Source of the DNA: an uncultured Parabacteroides sp.
GTDB lineage: Bacteria; Bacteroidota; Bacteroidia; Bacteroidales; Tannerellaceae
Direction of reading: 5' to 3'
DNA: 46,191 nucleotides
Assembly (NCBI GenBank): GCA_934718155.1
Contig: CAKUZF010000019.1
Location: 1-46,191 of the forward strand
This document shows, one piece after another, positions 39,919-46,191 of this stretch (positions are counted from its first letter, which is position 1; each line of letters opens with the position of its first letter). The translations under genes and the position numbers were made by a program. A model generated the notes under the pieces. It was given only the letters and a program-made list of their open reading frames with translations. It did not search any database and was not told the origin of the DNA.

Positions 39919-41223
39919 TTAATCAATCTCTGTCTCCGCTTTCTTTTGCTCCTCGCATTTTCGGGCTCGCAGCCGATGGCGAAAAAGGTCATAAAGCCAA
40001 ACCAGCGACAAAGGTACGGTAAAAGTCAATATGTTGGTTAAAAGTCGTCGCTCTTCTTGCGTTTTAGCGGTTGGATTTCCCTCGGAATAACTCGAAAGCA
40101 GCGCTGGCCACTCCTCTTCGCCGGGAATATCGCTGGAGTGCCACTTCATCAAGATCGTGCCTTCTTGCAGCAACATCATGCCGGGATTGGCCCTGACCAT
40201 GGTCTTGAGCAGCGTGGCGTCGGCTTGCAGATAGGGGTATTCGGCCCCCGTCAGTTCTTCCCACGTGGCGATCTCCTCGTTGGTGGAGGCGGTCAGGCAG
40301 TAGAAGCCGATGTTGTGTTCAAGGCTGTAGTCGTAGGCGTTGTTGATGTTGTCGATGTGGTGGTCTTCGGCTTCGGCCAGGTGGGGAGCGATCAGTAGCA
40401 GCAACGGGCGAGGCTCTTCGAGGAGCTGGTCGGTCACCTCTTCGCCCTCCAGCGTGTGGATGACGAAGTCGTGGATGGGAGGGACGTAGCCGGGCTTGAC
40501 CAGCTCAGTCTTCGACTCGACGAAGGTCCAGGTGCTATCGGCCGTAGGCGCCTCTTCGAGGCCAAACTCTTTTTTTACCCCGTCCTTCTCGTAGATGAAG
40601 GCGTAGCGGTATTCATCCTGGGGAGCGTCGGCGGGAATCGTGCGCTCGGCCTGGATGTTGACACCTATTTTATACGGACGGAAGTCGATGAGGGGCAGAT
40701 GCTGGTAGTTGTGCCAGGCGAAGCCGCAGGCGAACAGGTAGCCCCAAAGCGGCACGAACCAGTAGGCCCGCCGGGAGAATCCGCGTGCGACATGCTGGTT
40801 GTGGCGCCAAAAGACGAGGGAGGCCGCCAGCAGCACGACGTTCTTCGCAAAGGTCTGCCAATTGCTGATGACTAACGCGTCGCCGAAGCATCCGCAATCC
40901 GACACGGGGTTGAAGAGGGCCAAATAGAGGGTTAAAGGCGTCATGAAGCCCATGGTGAGCAACACGCCCCAAGCCGTGTAGAGGCGATAGACGCCCGCCA
41001 AGAGGCATACGCCTAAGGTGAACTCGAAGGCCGAGAGGTTGACCGAGAGGAAGAGGGAGAGCTCTTTCAGCGCGTCGAGTTTGAAGGCGACCAGGTAGTC
41101 GGCGATCTTGATGGCGCCTCCAACCGGGTCGATCGCTTTGGTGATGCCCGAGAAAACAAACGTTATTCCCAGCAATAGCCGGCAGAACTCGATGAATACC
41201 TTCTTGAGCTTGTTGAGGTTCAT
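39919..41223 (-). CDS. BT_3928-family membrane protein (DoxX-like plus thioredoxin-like region)
   Basis: The 434-residue protein has four N-terminal transmembrane segments of DoxX/MauE type (FCRLLLGITFVFSGITKAIDP), including a conserved CGCFGD motif before the third. A periplasmic domain follows, whose late part (YDYSLEHNIGFYCLTASTNEEIATWEELTG) resembles a degraded thioredoxin-like fold without a CxxC motif. A final C-terminal transmembrane segment is present. I recognise it as the BT_3928 family; function unknown, possibly envelope redox. The ATG at 41223 overlaps the DUF1599 stop (4 bp); a TTG at 41235 is the only longer option. Confidence 0.8.
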   Translation of the reverse strand: MNLNKLKKVFIEFCRLLLGITFVFSGITKAIDPVGGAIKIADYLVAFKLDALKELSLFLSVNLSAFEFTLGVCLLAGVYRLYTAWGVLLTMGFMTPLTLYLALFNPVSDCGCFGDALVISNWQTFAKNVVLLAASLVFWRHNQHVARGFSRRAYWFVPLWGYLFACGFAWHNYQHLPLIDFRPYKIGVNIQAERTIPADAPQDEYRYAFIYEKDGVKKEFGLEEAPTADSTWTFVESKTELVKPGYVPPIHDFVIHTLEGEEVTDQLLEEPRPLLLLIAPHLAEAEDHHIDNINNAYDYSLEHNIGFYCLTASTNEEIATWEELTGAEYPYLQADATLLKTMVRANPGMMLLQEGTILMKWHSSDIPGEEEWPALLSSYSEGNPTAKTQEERRLLTNILTFTVPLSLVWLYDLFRHRLRARKCEEQKKAETEID

Positions 41224-41807
41224 GGGCGGTTGCAATCTTCGCCAAATTCTAATTTAATCAATCCGAAAAGCGCATAGTTGATCATGTCCATATAATTGGC
41301 ATCTATGCCTTCTGAAACCAGCGTCAGCCCGTTGTGGCTCTCGATCTGCTTGGTGCGGAACAGCTTCATGAGGATCAGGTCGGTGTAGGAGCTGATGCGC
41401 ATCAGGCGCCAAGCCTCGTCGTAGTCGTGATTCTTGGCATACATAAGCTCCTTCGTCTGGGTCATATACTTGTCGTAGAGCGCCAAGGCCTCCTCTTCGG
41501 TGAGGTCGGCTTTGTCGGCGAAGCCGAGGCCCAACTGGATTAGCCCAATGATTCCGTAGTTGACAATGCCGATGAATTCCGGGCGGATGCCTTCGCCCAC
41601 CAGGCTGACCCCCTTGATCTCTAAGCTCCGGATGCGGTTGGCCTTGATGAAGATCTGGTCGGTGACCGACTGAGGGCGCATAATGCGCCAAGAGGCGCCG
41701 TAGTCTTTCAGCTTCTTGGCATAGAGGTCTCTGCATAGCGCGATTACCTGCTCGAATTGCTCAATCGTTGTTGCCATGCCCGTAGGGGCAGTCTCTTTCG
41801 TACACAT
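41220..41807 (-). CDS. DUF1599 protein with two internal repeats
   Basis: The 195-residue protein contains two copies of the same ~60-residue unit. The first is DYGASWRIMRPQSVTDQIF... ending NYGIIGLIQL, the second DYDEAWRLMRISSYTDLIL... ending NYALFGLIKL. The domain has been associated with nucleotide-modification loci in comparative studies, but here it sits in a conserved housekeeping cluster with BT_3928 and tpiA. Its biochemical role is unknown. Start candidates are 41807 and an internal ATG at 41777, which fits the family's usual N-terminus about equally well. Confidence 0.85.
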   Translation of the reverse strand: MCTKETAPTGMATTIEQFEQVIALCRDLYAKKLKDYGASWRIMRPQSVTDQIFIKANRIRSLEIKGVSLVGEGIRPEFIGIVNYGIIGLIQLGLGFADKADLTEEEALALYDKYMTQTKELMYAKNHDYDEAWRLMRISSYTDLILMKLFRTKQIESHNGLTLVSEGIDANYMDMINYALFGLIKLEFGEDCNRP

Positions 41808-41837
41808 ACTTTTCTCTCTACCCTTTCTTCTTTTTGG

Positions 41838-43103
41838 TTATGAACAGCGGAGCGAACGGCCCAACTTCAGCATGGTCGTCTTGGTGATGCCATTCAGCTC
41901 GCAGAGCTTTTGCACCGTCGTCCCGTAGCGGCGTGCGATGGCGCCCAGCGTGTCGCCCGACTTGATTCGGTGATAGATGATGCCCTTTTCCACCGCGTTG
42001 TCGTTGGCCAAGCGGTTCTCGCCCTTGCCCAAGGCGGAAGAGGCTGATGCGTCGGCCTTGACGGTGATGGTGCGTTGTGAAGCGACGGCTTTGGGTGCGT
42101 CGGCTTTAGTGGCCTTTTGCGCTGCAGGTTTCGGGTCGGGCTCTATGCCTGCGCTGCAACGGATGGATTGGCCAATCCGCAGGGTGGAGGTGCTTTTCAG
42201 CCCGTTCAGTCGACACAGCTGGTTGACCGTCGTGCCATACATGCGTGCGATCTTGCCCAGCGTATCGCCCGATTTCACCCGGTGATAGACCATCTGGTCG
42301 GTCGAAGAGGTATAGATGTTGGTCTTCTTGCCTCTGATCTTCACGTTGCGGAACACATAGGTGTCTTGATAGGGTGTGCTATTCTCGAAATCGATAATCT
42401 CAGCTGGATTGATGGCTTGGCCCAAGAAACGCGTCTCGAAATGGAGGTGCGAACCCGTTGAGCGTCCGGTGTTTCCGCCCAGTCCGATCGGCTGACCCGC
42501 TTTGACCACGTCGTTCACATTCACCAAGAACTTCGAGAGGTGGCCATAGACCGTCTCCAATCCATTCGGATGGCGCAGCACCAGGTAGTAGCCGTAGCCT
42601 CTTCGCTCGAAGTTGCGGATGCGGATCTTGCCTGAGAAGGCGGCGCGGATGGTATCTCCCTTTTGCACTTTCAGGTCGATGCCTCGGTGCATGCGGCGAC
42701 GGCGAGGGCCATATTTAGAGGTGATATGTGTCATGGTGTCCAACGGAAGGACAAAGGTGGAGCAATCGATCAGGCAGGAGTCTGGCATGTCGATCTTCTT
42801 TCCTCGGAAGGGGTTGACCCATTCGTTTGTCCATTCTCCGTAGAGTTCGTCGGCGGGGAACATCAGTTCCTCGTTTGCCTCCAGCTCTTCCAACTCTTCC
42901 ATCTCGATCAGTTTGTCGCTCAACTCCTTCTTGAATCCAACGCGGTCGGCCATCAGCTCAGAGACCTGCTGATTCATCAATTGGTGGGTTTGCTCGTGCT
43001 GAACGGGGCTTGAGGGTGGAACAATCTTCACAGGCTTTTTTGCGTCTGCGCTCGCTACCATGAGGGCAGCGCAACAGGTGTATAAGAATGTTTTTATACT
43101 CAT
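41838..43103 (-). CDS. M23-family peptidoglycan endopeptidase with two LysM domains
   Basis: The 421-residue exported protein has a signal peptide (MSIKTFLYTCCAALMVASADA), a helical acidic region around residues 60-85 and an M23 (LytM) metallopeptidase domain. The zinc ligands are in HRGIDLKVQ and the HLH of GSHLHFETR, and all appear present. Two LysM domains follow (YHRVKSGDTLGKIARMYG and YHRIKSGDTLGAIARRYG), joined by a Lys/Ala-rich linker. It probably trims peptidoglycan cross-links during growth or division. It is the most upstream gene of the run ending in folE. A near-consensus -7 box (GAACTTTG, 43188-43181) is the only promoter hint. Confidence 0.93.
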   Translation of the reverse strand: MSIKTFLYTCCAALMVASADAKKPVKIVPPSSPVQHEQTHQLMNQQVSELMADRVGFKKELSDKLIEMEELEELEANEELMFPADELYGEWTNEWVNPFRGKKIDMPDSCLIDCSTFVLPLDTMTHITSKYGPRRRRMHRGIDLKVQKGDTIRAAFSGKIRIRNFERRGYGYYLVLRHPNGLETVYGHLSKFLVNVNDVVKAGQPIGLGGNTGRSTGSHLHFETRFLGQAINPAEIIDFENSTPYQDTYVFRNVKIRGKKTNIYTSSTDQMVYHRVKSGDTLGKIARMYGTTVNQLCRLNGLKSTSTLRIGQSIRCSAGIEPDPKPAAQKATKADAPKAVASQRTITVKADASASSALGKGENRLANDNAVEKGIIYHRIKSGDTLGAIARRYGTTVQKLCELNGITKTTMLKLGRSLRCS

Positions 43104-43315
43104 TTTTCCAGCTGAATTTCGTGCTTTAGATGTATTATATCATGCCAACGCAAGGCATATCTGTCTCGATGACAGATGGTCAAAGTTCGGAATTTTAGGA
43201 AAAACAGCCAAATCTGTTGGTGAAAAAAACGTGTAACGAATGAGAACGAAAGTCAAAAGGCCGGCGTAAACGTCAGATATTCAAAAACGTATAAGAAAAC
43301 ATGTTTCACAACATA

Positions 43316-45412
43316 TCAGCTGATTAGGCTCCAATCTTTCTTCTTGGCGAAGAGCGTTTTGAGCCTTTCGTTCAATATCCGGTGTGTTTCGCTCATTAAG
43401 TCGGGGTCTTTGTCAAGCACCTCCTGGGCCAGCTCCCGGGCATATTGCAGGATCTGGCCGTCGGTGGCCAAGTTGGCTATCTTGAGGTCTATTCCCTCGC
43501 CGCTTTGGCGTGTGCCCTCCAGGTCGCCATGCCCTCGGAGGCGCAGGTCCTCTTCGGCGATTCGGAAGCCGTCGTTGCTGTTCACCATGATCTCCAACCG
43601 TTTGCGCGTGTCGTTGCTCAGCTTGTACGACGACACCAAGATGCAATAGGATTGCTCGGCGCCGCGGCCCACGCGGCCCCGCAACTGATGGAGCTGCGAG
43701 AGGCCGAATCGCTCGGCGCTCTCGATCACCATCACGGAGGCGTTAGGCACGTTTACGCCCACCTCGATGACGGTTGTGGCTAACAGGATCTGAGCTTCGC
43801 CACTGACGAAGCACTGCATCTCGCGCTCCTTGTCGGCGGCTTTCATGCGCCCGTGCACCATGCAGACCTTGTATTCGGGAAACACCTCCTTGAAGGTCTC
43901 GAAGCCCGCCTCCAAGTCTTTGTAGTCGAGCTTCTCGTTGCCCTCGATGAGCGGATAGACCACATAGACCTGCCGGCCCTTCTGGATCTCGGAGCGCAGG
44001 AAGGCGTAAAGTTCGGCTTTCTTGTTGTCGTAGCGATGCAGGGTGCGAATCGGCTTGCGGCCCGGCGGGAGCTCGTCGATCACCGAGACGTCAAGGTCGC
44101 CATAGAGCGTCATGGCCAATGTGCGAGGGATGGGGGTGGCCGTCATGACCAGCACGTGGGGCGGCTCGCTGTTCTTGGTCCATAGCTTCGAGCGTTGCTC
44201 CACGCCGAAGCGGTGTTGCTCGTCGATGATGGCCAAGCCTAAGCTATGGAACTGCACCGACTCCTCGATCAGCGCATGCGTGCCGATCACGATCTGTATC
44301 TCTCCGCTGGCGATGGCGGGCAGGAGTTTCTCGCGCTCCTTCTTGCGGGTGGAGCCTGTCAGCAGGGCCACTTTCACCTCCATGCCTTGCAGGAAATGGC
44401 TGATCGTGGCGTAGTGTTGCGCCGCCAAGATTTCGGTTGGCGCCATCAGGCAGGCTTGGCAATGGTTGTCGAGCGCCAGGAGCATCGCCAAAAGTCCCAC
44501 CAGGGTCTTCCCGCTGCCCACGTCGCCTTGCAGCAGCCGGTTCATCTGCCTGCCGCTGCCCATGTCGGCGCGAATCTCCCTGACGACTCGCTTTTGAGCG
44601 TTGGTCAGGGCGAATGGAAGATGCTCCTTGTAGAAGGTGTTGAAATAGTCGCCAACCGTGGGGAACACGATGCCTTGCAGCTTGCGTTTCCGCAGGCCTG
44701 CCGTGCGCAGGATGTTGAGCTGGATGAAAAACAGCTCGTCGAACTTCAGGCGCAGCTGCGCCTTCCGCAGCTGGTCGACCGACTCGGGGAAGTGGACGTT
44801 GCGAATGGCTTCGCTCATCGAGGGCATGTGGATGCGGTCGAGCACGTCGGCCGAGAGCGTTTCGGGCAATTGCCAATGGAGCGAGCTGAGCAGCGTGTAT
44901 TGCAGGTTTTGGATGGCCCGCGAGGGCAGGAAGGCCTTCTTCATCCGCTCGGTCGTGTTGTAGTAGGGGGTCAGCCCCTTGGCCACCTGGTCGGCCTGCT
45001 CGATGGTGTCGATGTCGGGGTGAACGATGTTGCAGGTCGATCCGAAGAGGGTGGGCTTGCCGAAGACGATGTATTCGGTGTCGGTCTTGATCTTTCCCTT
45101 TACGTAGGCGATGCCCTTAAACCAAACCAGGTCGATCACTCCCGTGCCGTCGCTGAATTTCCCGATTAGCCGCTTGGCGGTGCCTTCGCCTAAGGTGTCG
45201 AACAGGGTGATCTTTCCTTTCAGCTGGATGAAGGGCATGTTGCCATTCACCTCGCTGACGGTGTAGAAGCGGCTGCGATCGATGTATTTATAGGGGAAAT
45301 AGAACAATAGATCCTCGAAAGAGGAGATGCCCACCTCTTTCTGCAGGATCTCGGCCCGTTTGGAGCCGACTCCGGGCAGGTATGTGATCGATCTTTTGTC
45401 TAAGTCCAGCAT
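43316..45412 (-). CDS. recG: ATP-dependent DNA helicase RecG
   Basis: The 698-residue branched-DNA helicase reverses stalled forks and processes Holliday junctions. The N-terminal wedge/OB domain (MPFIQLKGKITLFDTLGEG) is followed by the helicase core: Walker A GDVGSGKTLVG, the DEQHRFG box, TATPIPRTLAMTLYGDLDVS, and the C-terminal motifs MVHGRMK, ATTVIEVGVNVPNASVM and QLRGRVGRG. The start at 45412 is chosen because the longer frame begins with TTG at 45463, upstream of the predicted promoter box (45452-45459). The resulting length is standard for RecG. Confidence 0.96.
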   Translation of the reverse strand: MLDLDKRSITYLPGVGSKRAEILQKEVGISSFEDLLFYFPYKYIDRSRFYTVSEVNGNMPFIQLKGKITLFDTLGEGTAKRLIGKFSDGTGVIDLVWFKGIAYVKGKIKTDTEYIVFGKPTLFGSTCNIVHPDIDTIEQADQVAKGLTPYYNTTERMKKAFLPSRAIQNLQYTLLSSLHWQLPETLSADVLDRIHMPSMSEAIRNVHFPESVDQLRKAQLRLKFDELFFIQLNILRTAGLRKRKLQGIVFPTVGDYFNTFYKEHLPFALTNAQKRVVREIRADMGSGRQMNRLLQGDVGSGKTLVGLLAMLLALDNHCQACLMAPTEILAAQHYATISHFLQGMEVKVALLTGSTRKKEREKLLPAIASGEIQIVIGTHALIEESVQFHSLGLAIIDEQHRFGVEQRSKLWTKNSEPPHVLVMTATPIPRTLAMTLYGDLDVSVIDELPPGRKPIRTLHRYDNKKAELYAFLRSEIQKGRQVYVVYPLIEGNEKLDYKDLEAGFETFKEVFPEYKVCMVHGRMKAADKEREMQCFVSGEAQILLATTVIEVGVNVPNASVMVIESAERFGLSQLHQLRGRVGRGAEQSYCILVSSYKLSNDTRKRLEIMVNSNDGFRIAEEDLRLRGHGDLEGTRQSGEGIDLKIANLATDGQILQYARELAQEVLDKDPDLMSETHRILNERLKTLFAKKKDWSLIS

Positions 45413-45451
45413 ATGCCTATGGATAGTTTCACCTTGTTCGTTACGTGTGGA

Positions 45452-45459
45452 CAAATATA
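45452..45459 (-). promoter_or_regulatory. -7 box of the recG promoter
   Basis: The minus strand reads TATATTTG, an exact TAnnTTTG match 40 bp before the recG ATG. It supports 45412 as the start, since the alternative TTG start would lie upstream of the transcription start. Confidence 0.6.
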
Positions 45460-45498
45460 GCAACTTTCGTCAGAAACGCCAAGGCTCGGGGCAATCCG

Positions 45499-45775
45499 TT
45501 CGACGAAAGCGGCGAAAGGCGACGGCCGTCGGCGTGAAAAACCATGGTGATCTGCGTAAATTTCGTTGCCCGTCGTTTTGGAAAACCACGGGCAACAAAA
45601 TTTATAACGACGGGCAACGGAATTTACGCCAACGGGCAACGGAATTTTGAACAACGGACAACGGGATTTAGAGCAACCAGCGACTTGATTTTTGGGAGCA
45701 ACGGGCAGCGTGATTTTATTGGGAACAACAGATATCGTAAATTTTTGAGAAACGGACATCGAAATATTTACAACA
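45499..45775. repeat. 22-bp phased repeat array, locus B
   Basis: Units of exactly 22 bp start at 45499, 45521, 45543, 45565, 45587, 45609, 45631, 45653 and 45675. Beyond these are looser copies near 45700, 45727 and 45751. Each has a ~10-bp G/C-rich core followed by ~12 bp with an A/T tract. The core switches orientation: GTTGCCCGTC at 45565, then GACGGGCAAC or AACGGGCAAC at 45609-45640. Degradation rises to the right. The same cores and period occur at 22859-23001. Confidence 0.85.
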
Positions 45776-45826
45776 AACCTTATTTGTATCTCGAAATTGC
45801 GAGCATATTGATTTTTTTTTGTTTTG

Positions 45827-45850
45827 CATGCGTATTGTAATATACGCATG
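45827..45850. repeat. Inverted repeat between T- and A-tracts
   Basis: CATGCGTAT and ATACGCATG flank a 6-nt loop. On the plus strand a T-rich tract precedes it and an A-rich tract follows, so the structure can extend outward. Neither strand gives the stem-then-T-run order of an intrinsic terminator. Confidence 0.6.
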
Positions 45851-45966
45851 TAAAAAAATAAAAATCCATATCTGATAGCTGGGCGGCCTCCACAAAACCG
45901 TTTTTTTACAATAAGGTTGGCATAAAAAACTGCTTCTGTGCGGCGTGAGAAGGTGGGGGTGGAGAC

Positions 45967-46003
45967 AAAAAAAGAGACGCATCAAAAAGATTGATACGTC
46001 TCT
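45967..46003 (-). terminator. Terminator of the tRNA-Val transcription unit
   Basis: On the minus strand, arms 46003-45991 and 45985-45973 form a ~13-bp stem (AGAGACG.../...CGTCTCT, with one imperfect pair). It is followed directly by seven T residues. It lies 10 nt after the 3' end of the first tRNA gene. Confidence 0.9.
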
Positions 46004-46012
46004 TGCAGAAGT

Positions 46013-46086
46013 GGGCGTTGACGGATTCGAACCGCCGACCCTCTGCTTGTAAGGCAGATGCTCTGAACCAGCTGAGCTAAACGCCC
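46013..46086 (-). tRNA. tRNA-Val (anticodon UAC)
   Basis: The 74-nt minus-strand gene folds as a full cloverleaf: acceptor GGGCGTT/AACGCCC, D-arm GCTC/GAGC, anticodon stem TCTGC/GCAGA with loop CTTACAA (anticodon TAC), and T-arm GGCGG TTCGAAT CCGTC. CCA is not encoded. It is identical over the shared length to the second copy 33 bp away. Confidence 0.97.
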
Positions 46087-46119
46087 GAATAGGAGGAATG
46101 ATGTATGATGTATGAAAGT

Positions 46120-46191
46120 GGGCGTTGACGGATTCGAACCGCCGACCCTCTGCTTGTAAGGCAGATGCTCTGAACCAGCTGAGCTAAACGC
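46120..46191 (-). tRNA. tRNA-Val (anticodon UAC), truncated by the window end
   Basis: This is a second copy of the preceding gene with the same sequence over all 72 visible bases. The first two bases of its 5' acceptor strand lie beyond the window. The 33-bp spacer between the two genes (46087-46119) contains a short ATGATGT/ATGATGT duplication. The two are probably cut from one precursor ending at the terminator at 45967-46003. Confidence 0.95.

Larger units (their letters stand above)
45464..46012. other. Intergenic region between recG and the tRNA-Val genes
   Basis: This ~550-bp region has no credible gene. It contains the 22-bp phased array (45499 to about 45775), a 9-bp-arm inverted repeat at 45827-45850 placed between a T-tract on its left and an A-tract on its right, and the terminator of the minus-strand tRNA genes (45967-46003). 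Open frames across it are repeat-derived. Confidence 0.75.

Noticed and set aside
45521..45696. 22-bp repeats as a CRISPR or riboswitch-like element
   Set aside because: Units are contiguous with no spacers, and the core changes orientation in register. No conserved fold was recognised.
45400..45849. 149-residue open frame across the 22-bp array
   Set aside because: Its sequence is repeat-derived and it runs over the recG start and promoter.

Overview
The window comes from a Bacteroidales genome, most likely Parabacteroides or a close relative. Three things suggest this. Upstream sequences repeatedly carry the Bacteroidetes promoter -7 box TAnnTTTG, and clear Shine-Dalgarno sequences are mostly absent. 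The gene set is typical of Bacteroidales (BT_3928-family protein, DUF4492-cydAB, PorX, SprE/PorW-like lipoprotein). A 986-residue DUF6383-type surface protein is, as far as I recall, characteristic of Parabacteroides. The genus call rests on recognition and was not searched.

Layout. 1-360 is the tail of an Rpn/PD-(D/E)XK-type gene. rpsO (minus) and typA (plus) diverge from a shared promoter region. A single minus-strand run from 9984 to 2847 encodes DUF4492-cydA-cydB-glpA-glpB-glpC, which places a quinone-reducing glycerol-3-phosphate dehydrogenase and a cytochrome bd quinol oxidase in one apparent operon. 10285-14966 (plus) holds two Tat-type Gfo/Idh/MocA oxidoreductases, a DUF1080 lipoprotein and a DoxX membrane protein, in two transcription units. 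I read this as a cell-envelope oxidative (3-keto) glycoside-processing module. 15125-16489 (plus) is a small membrane protein, an ECF sigma factor and a likely anti-sigma protein, facing an outer-membrane beta-barrel gene. Next come a stand-alone TrpB2-like gene and a dGTPase-like gene (plus), then rsgA and frr (minus).

22092-23330 is a repeat-rich intergenic zone. It holds two ~120-bp direct repeats around a 29-bp tandem array, a 23/24-bp array, a 22-bp phased array and a long hairpin. The large DUF6383-type gene follows (minus), then an AAA-ATPase-like/PD-(D/E)XK gene (plus).

28661-34678 (minus) is an overlapping operon: aroA, a CCxxHxxC membrane-anchored protein, a metal ABC permease and a SprE/PorW-like lipoprotein. 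34727-37849 (minus) carries an esterase, an Imm17-like small membrane protein, tsaE and porX. 37968-43103 (minus) is a compact run: M23/LysM peptidase, DUF1599, BT_3928-family, tpiA, SPOR protein and folE. recG (minus) follows. After it comes a second intergenic region with a regular 22-bp repeat related to the first, and then two tandem tRNA-Val(UAC) genes, the second cut by the window end.

How the parts fit together. The window is mostly chromosomal housekeeping. Three functional themes stand out: respiration at low oxygen (cyd-glp), envelope sugar oxidation (Gfo/Idh-DUF1080-DoxX) and type IX secretion-related control (PorX, SprE/PorW, a possible CTD-bearing cargo). The least explained DNA is the pair of 22-bp phased repeat arrays at ~22.9 kb and ~45.6 kb.
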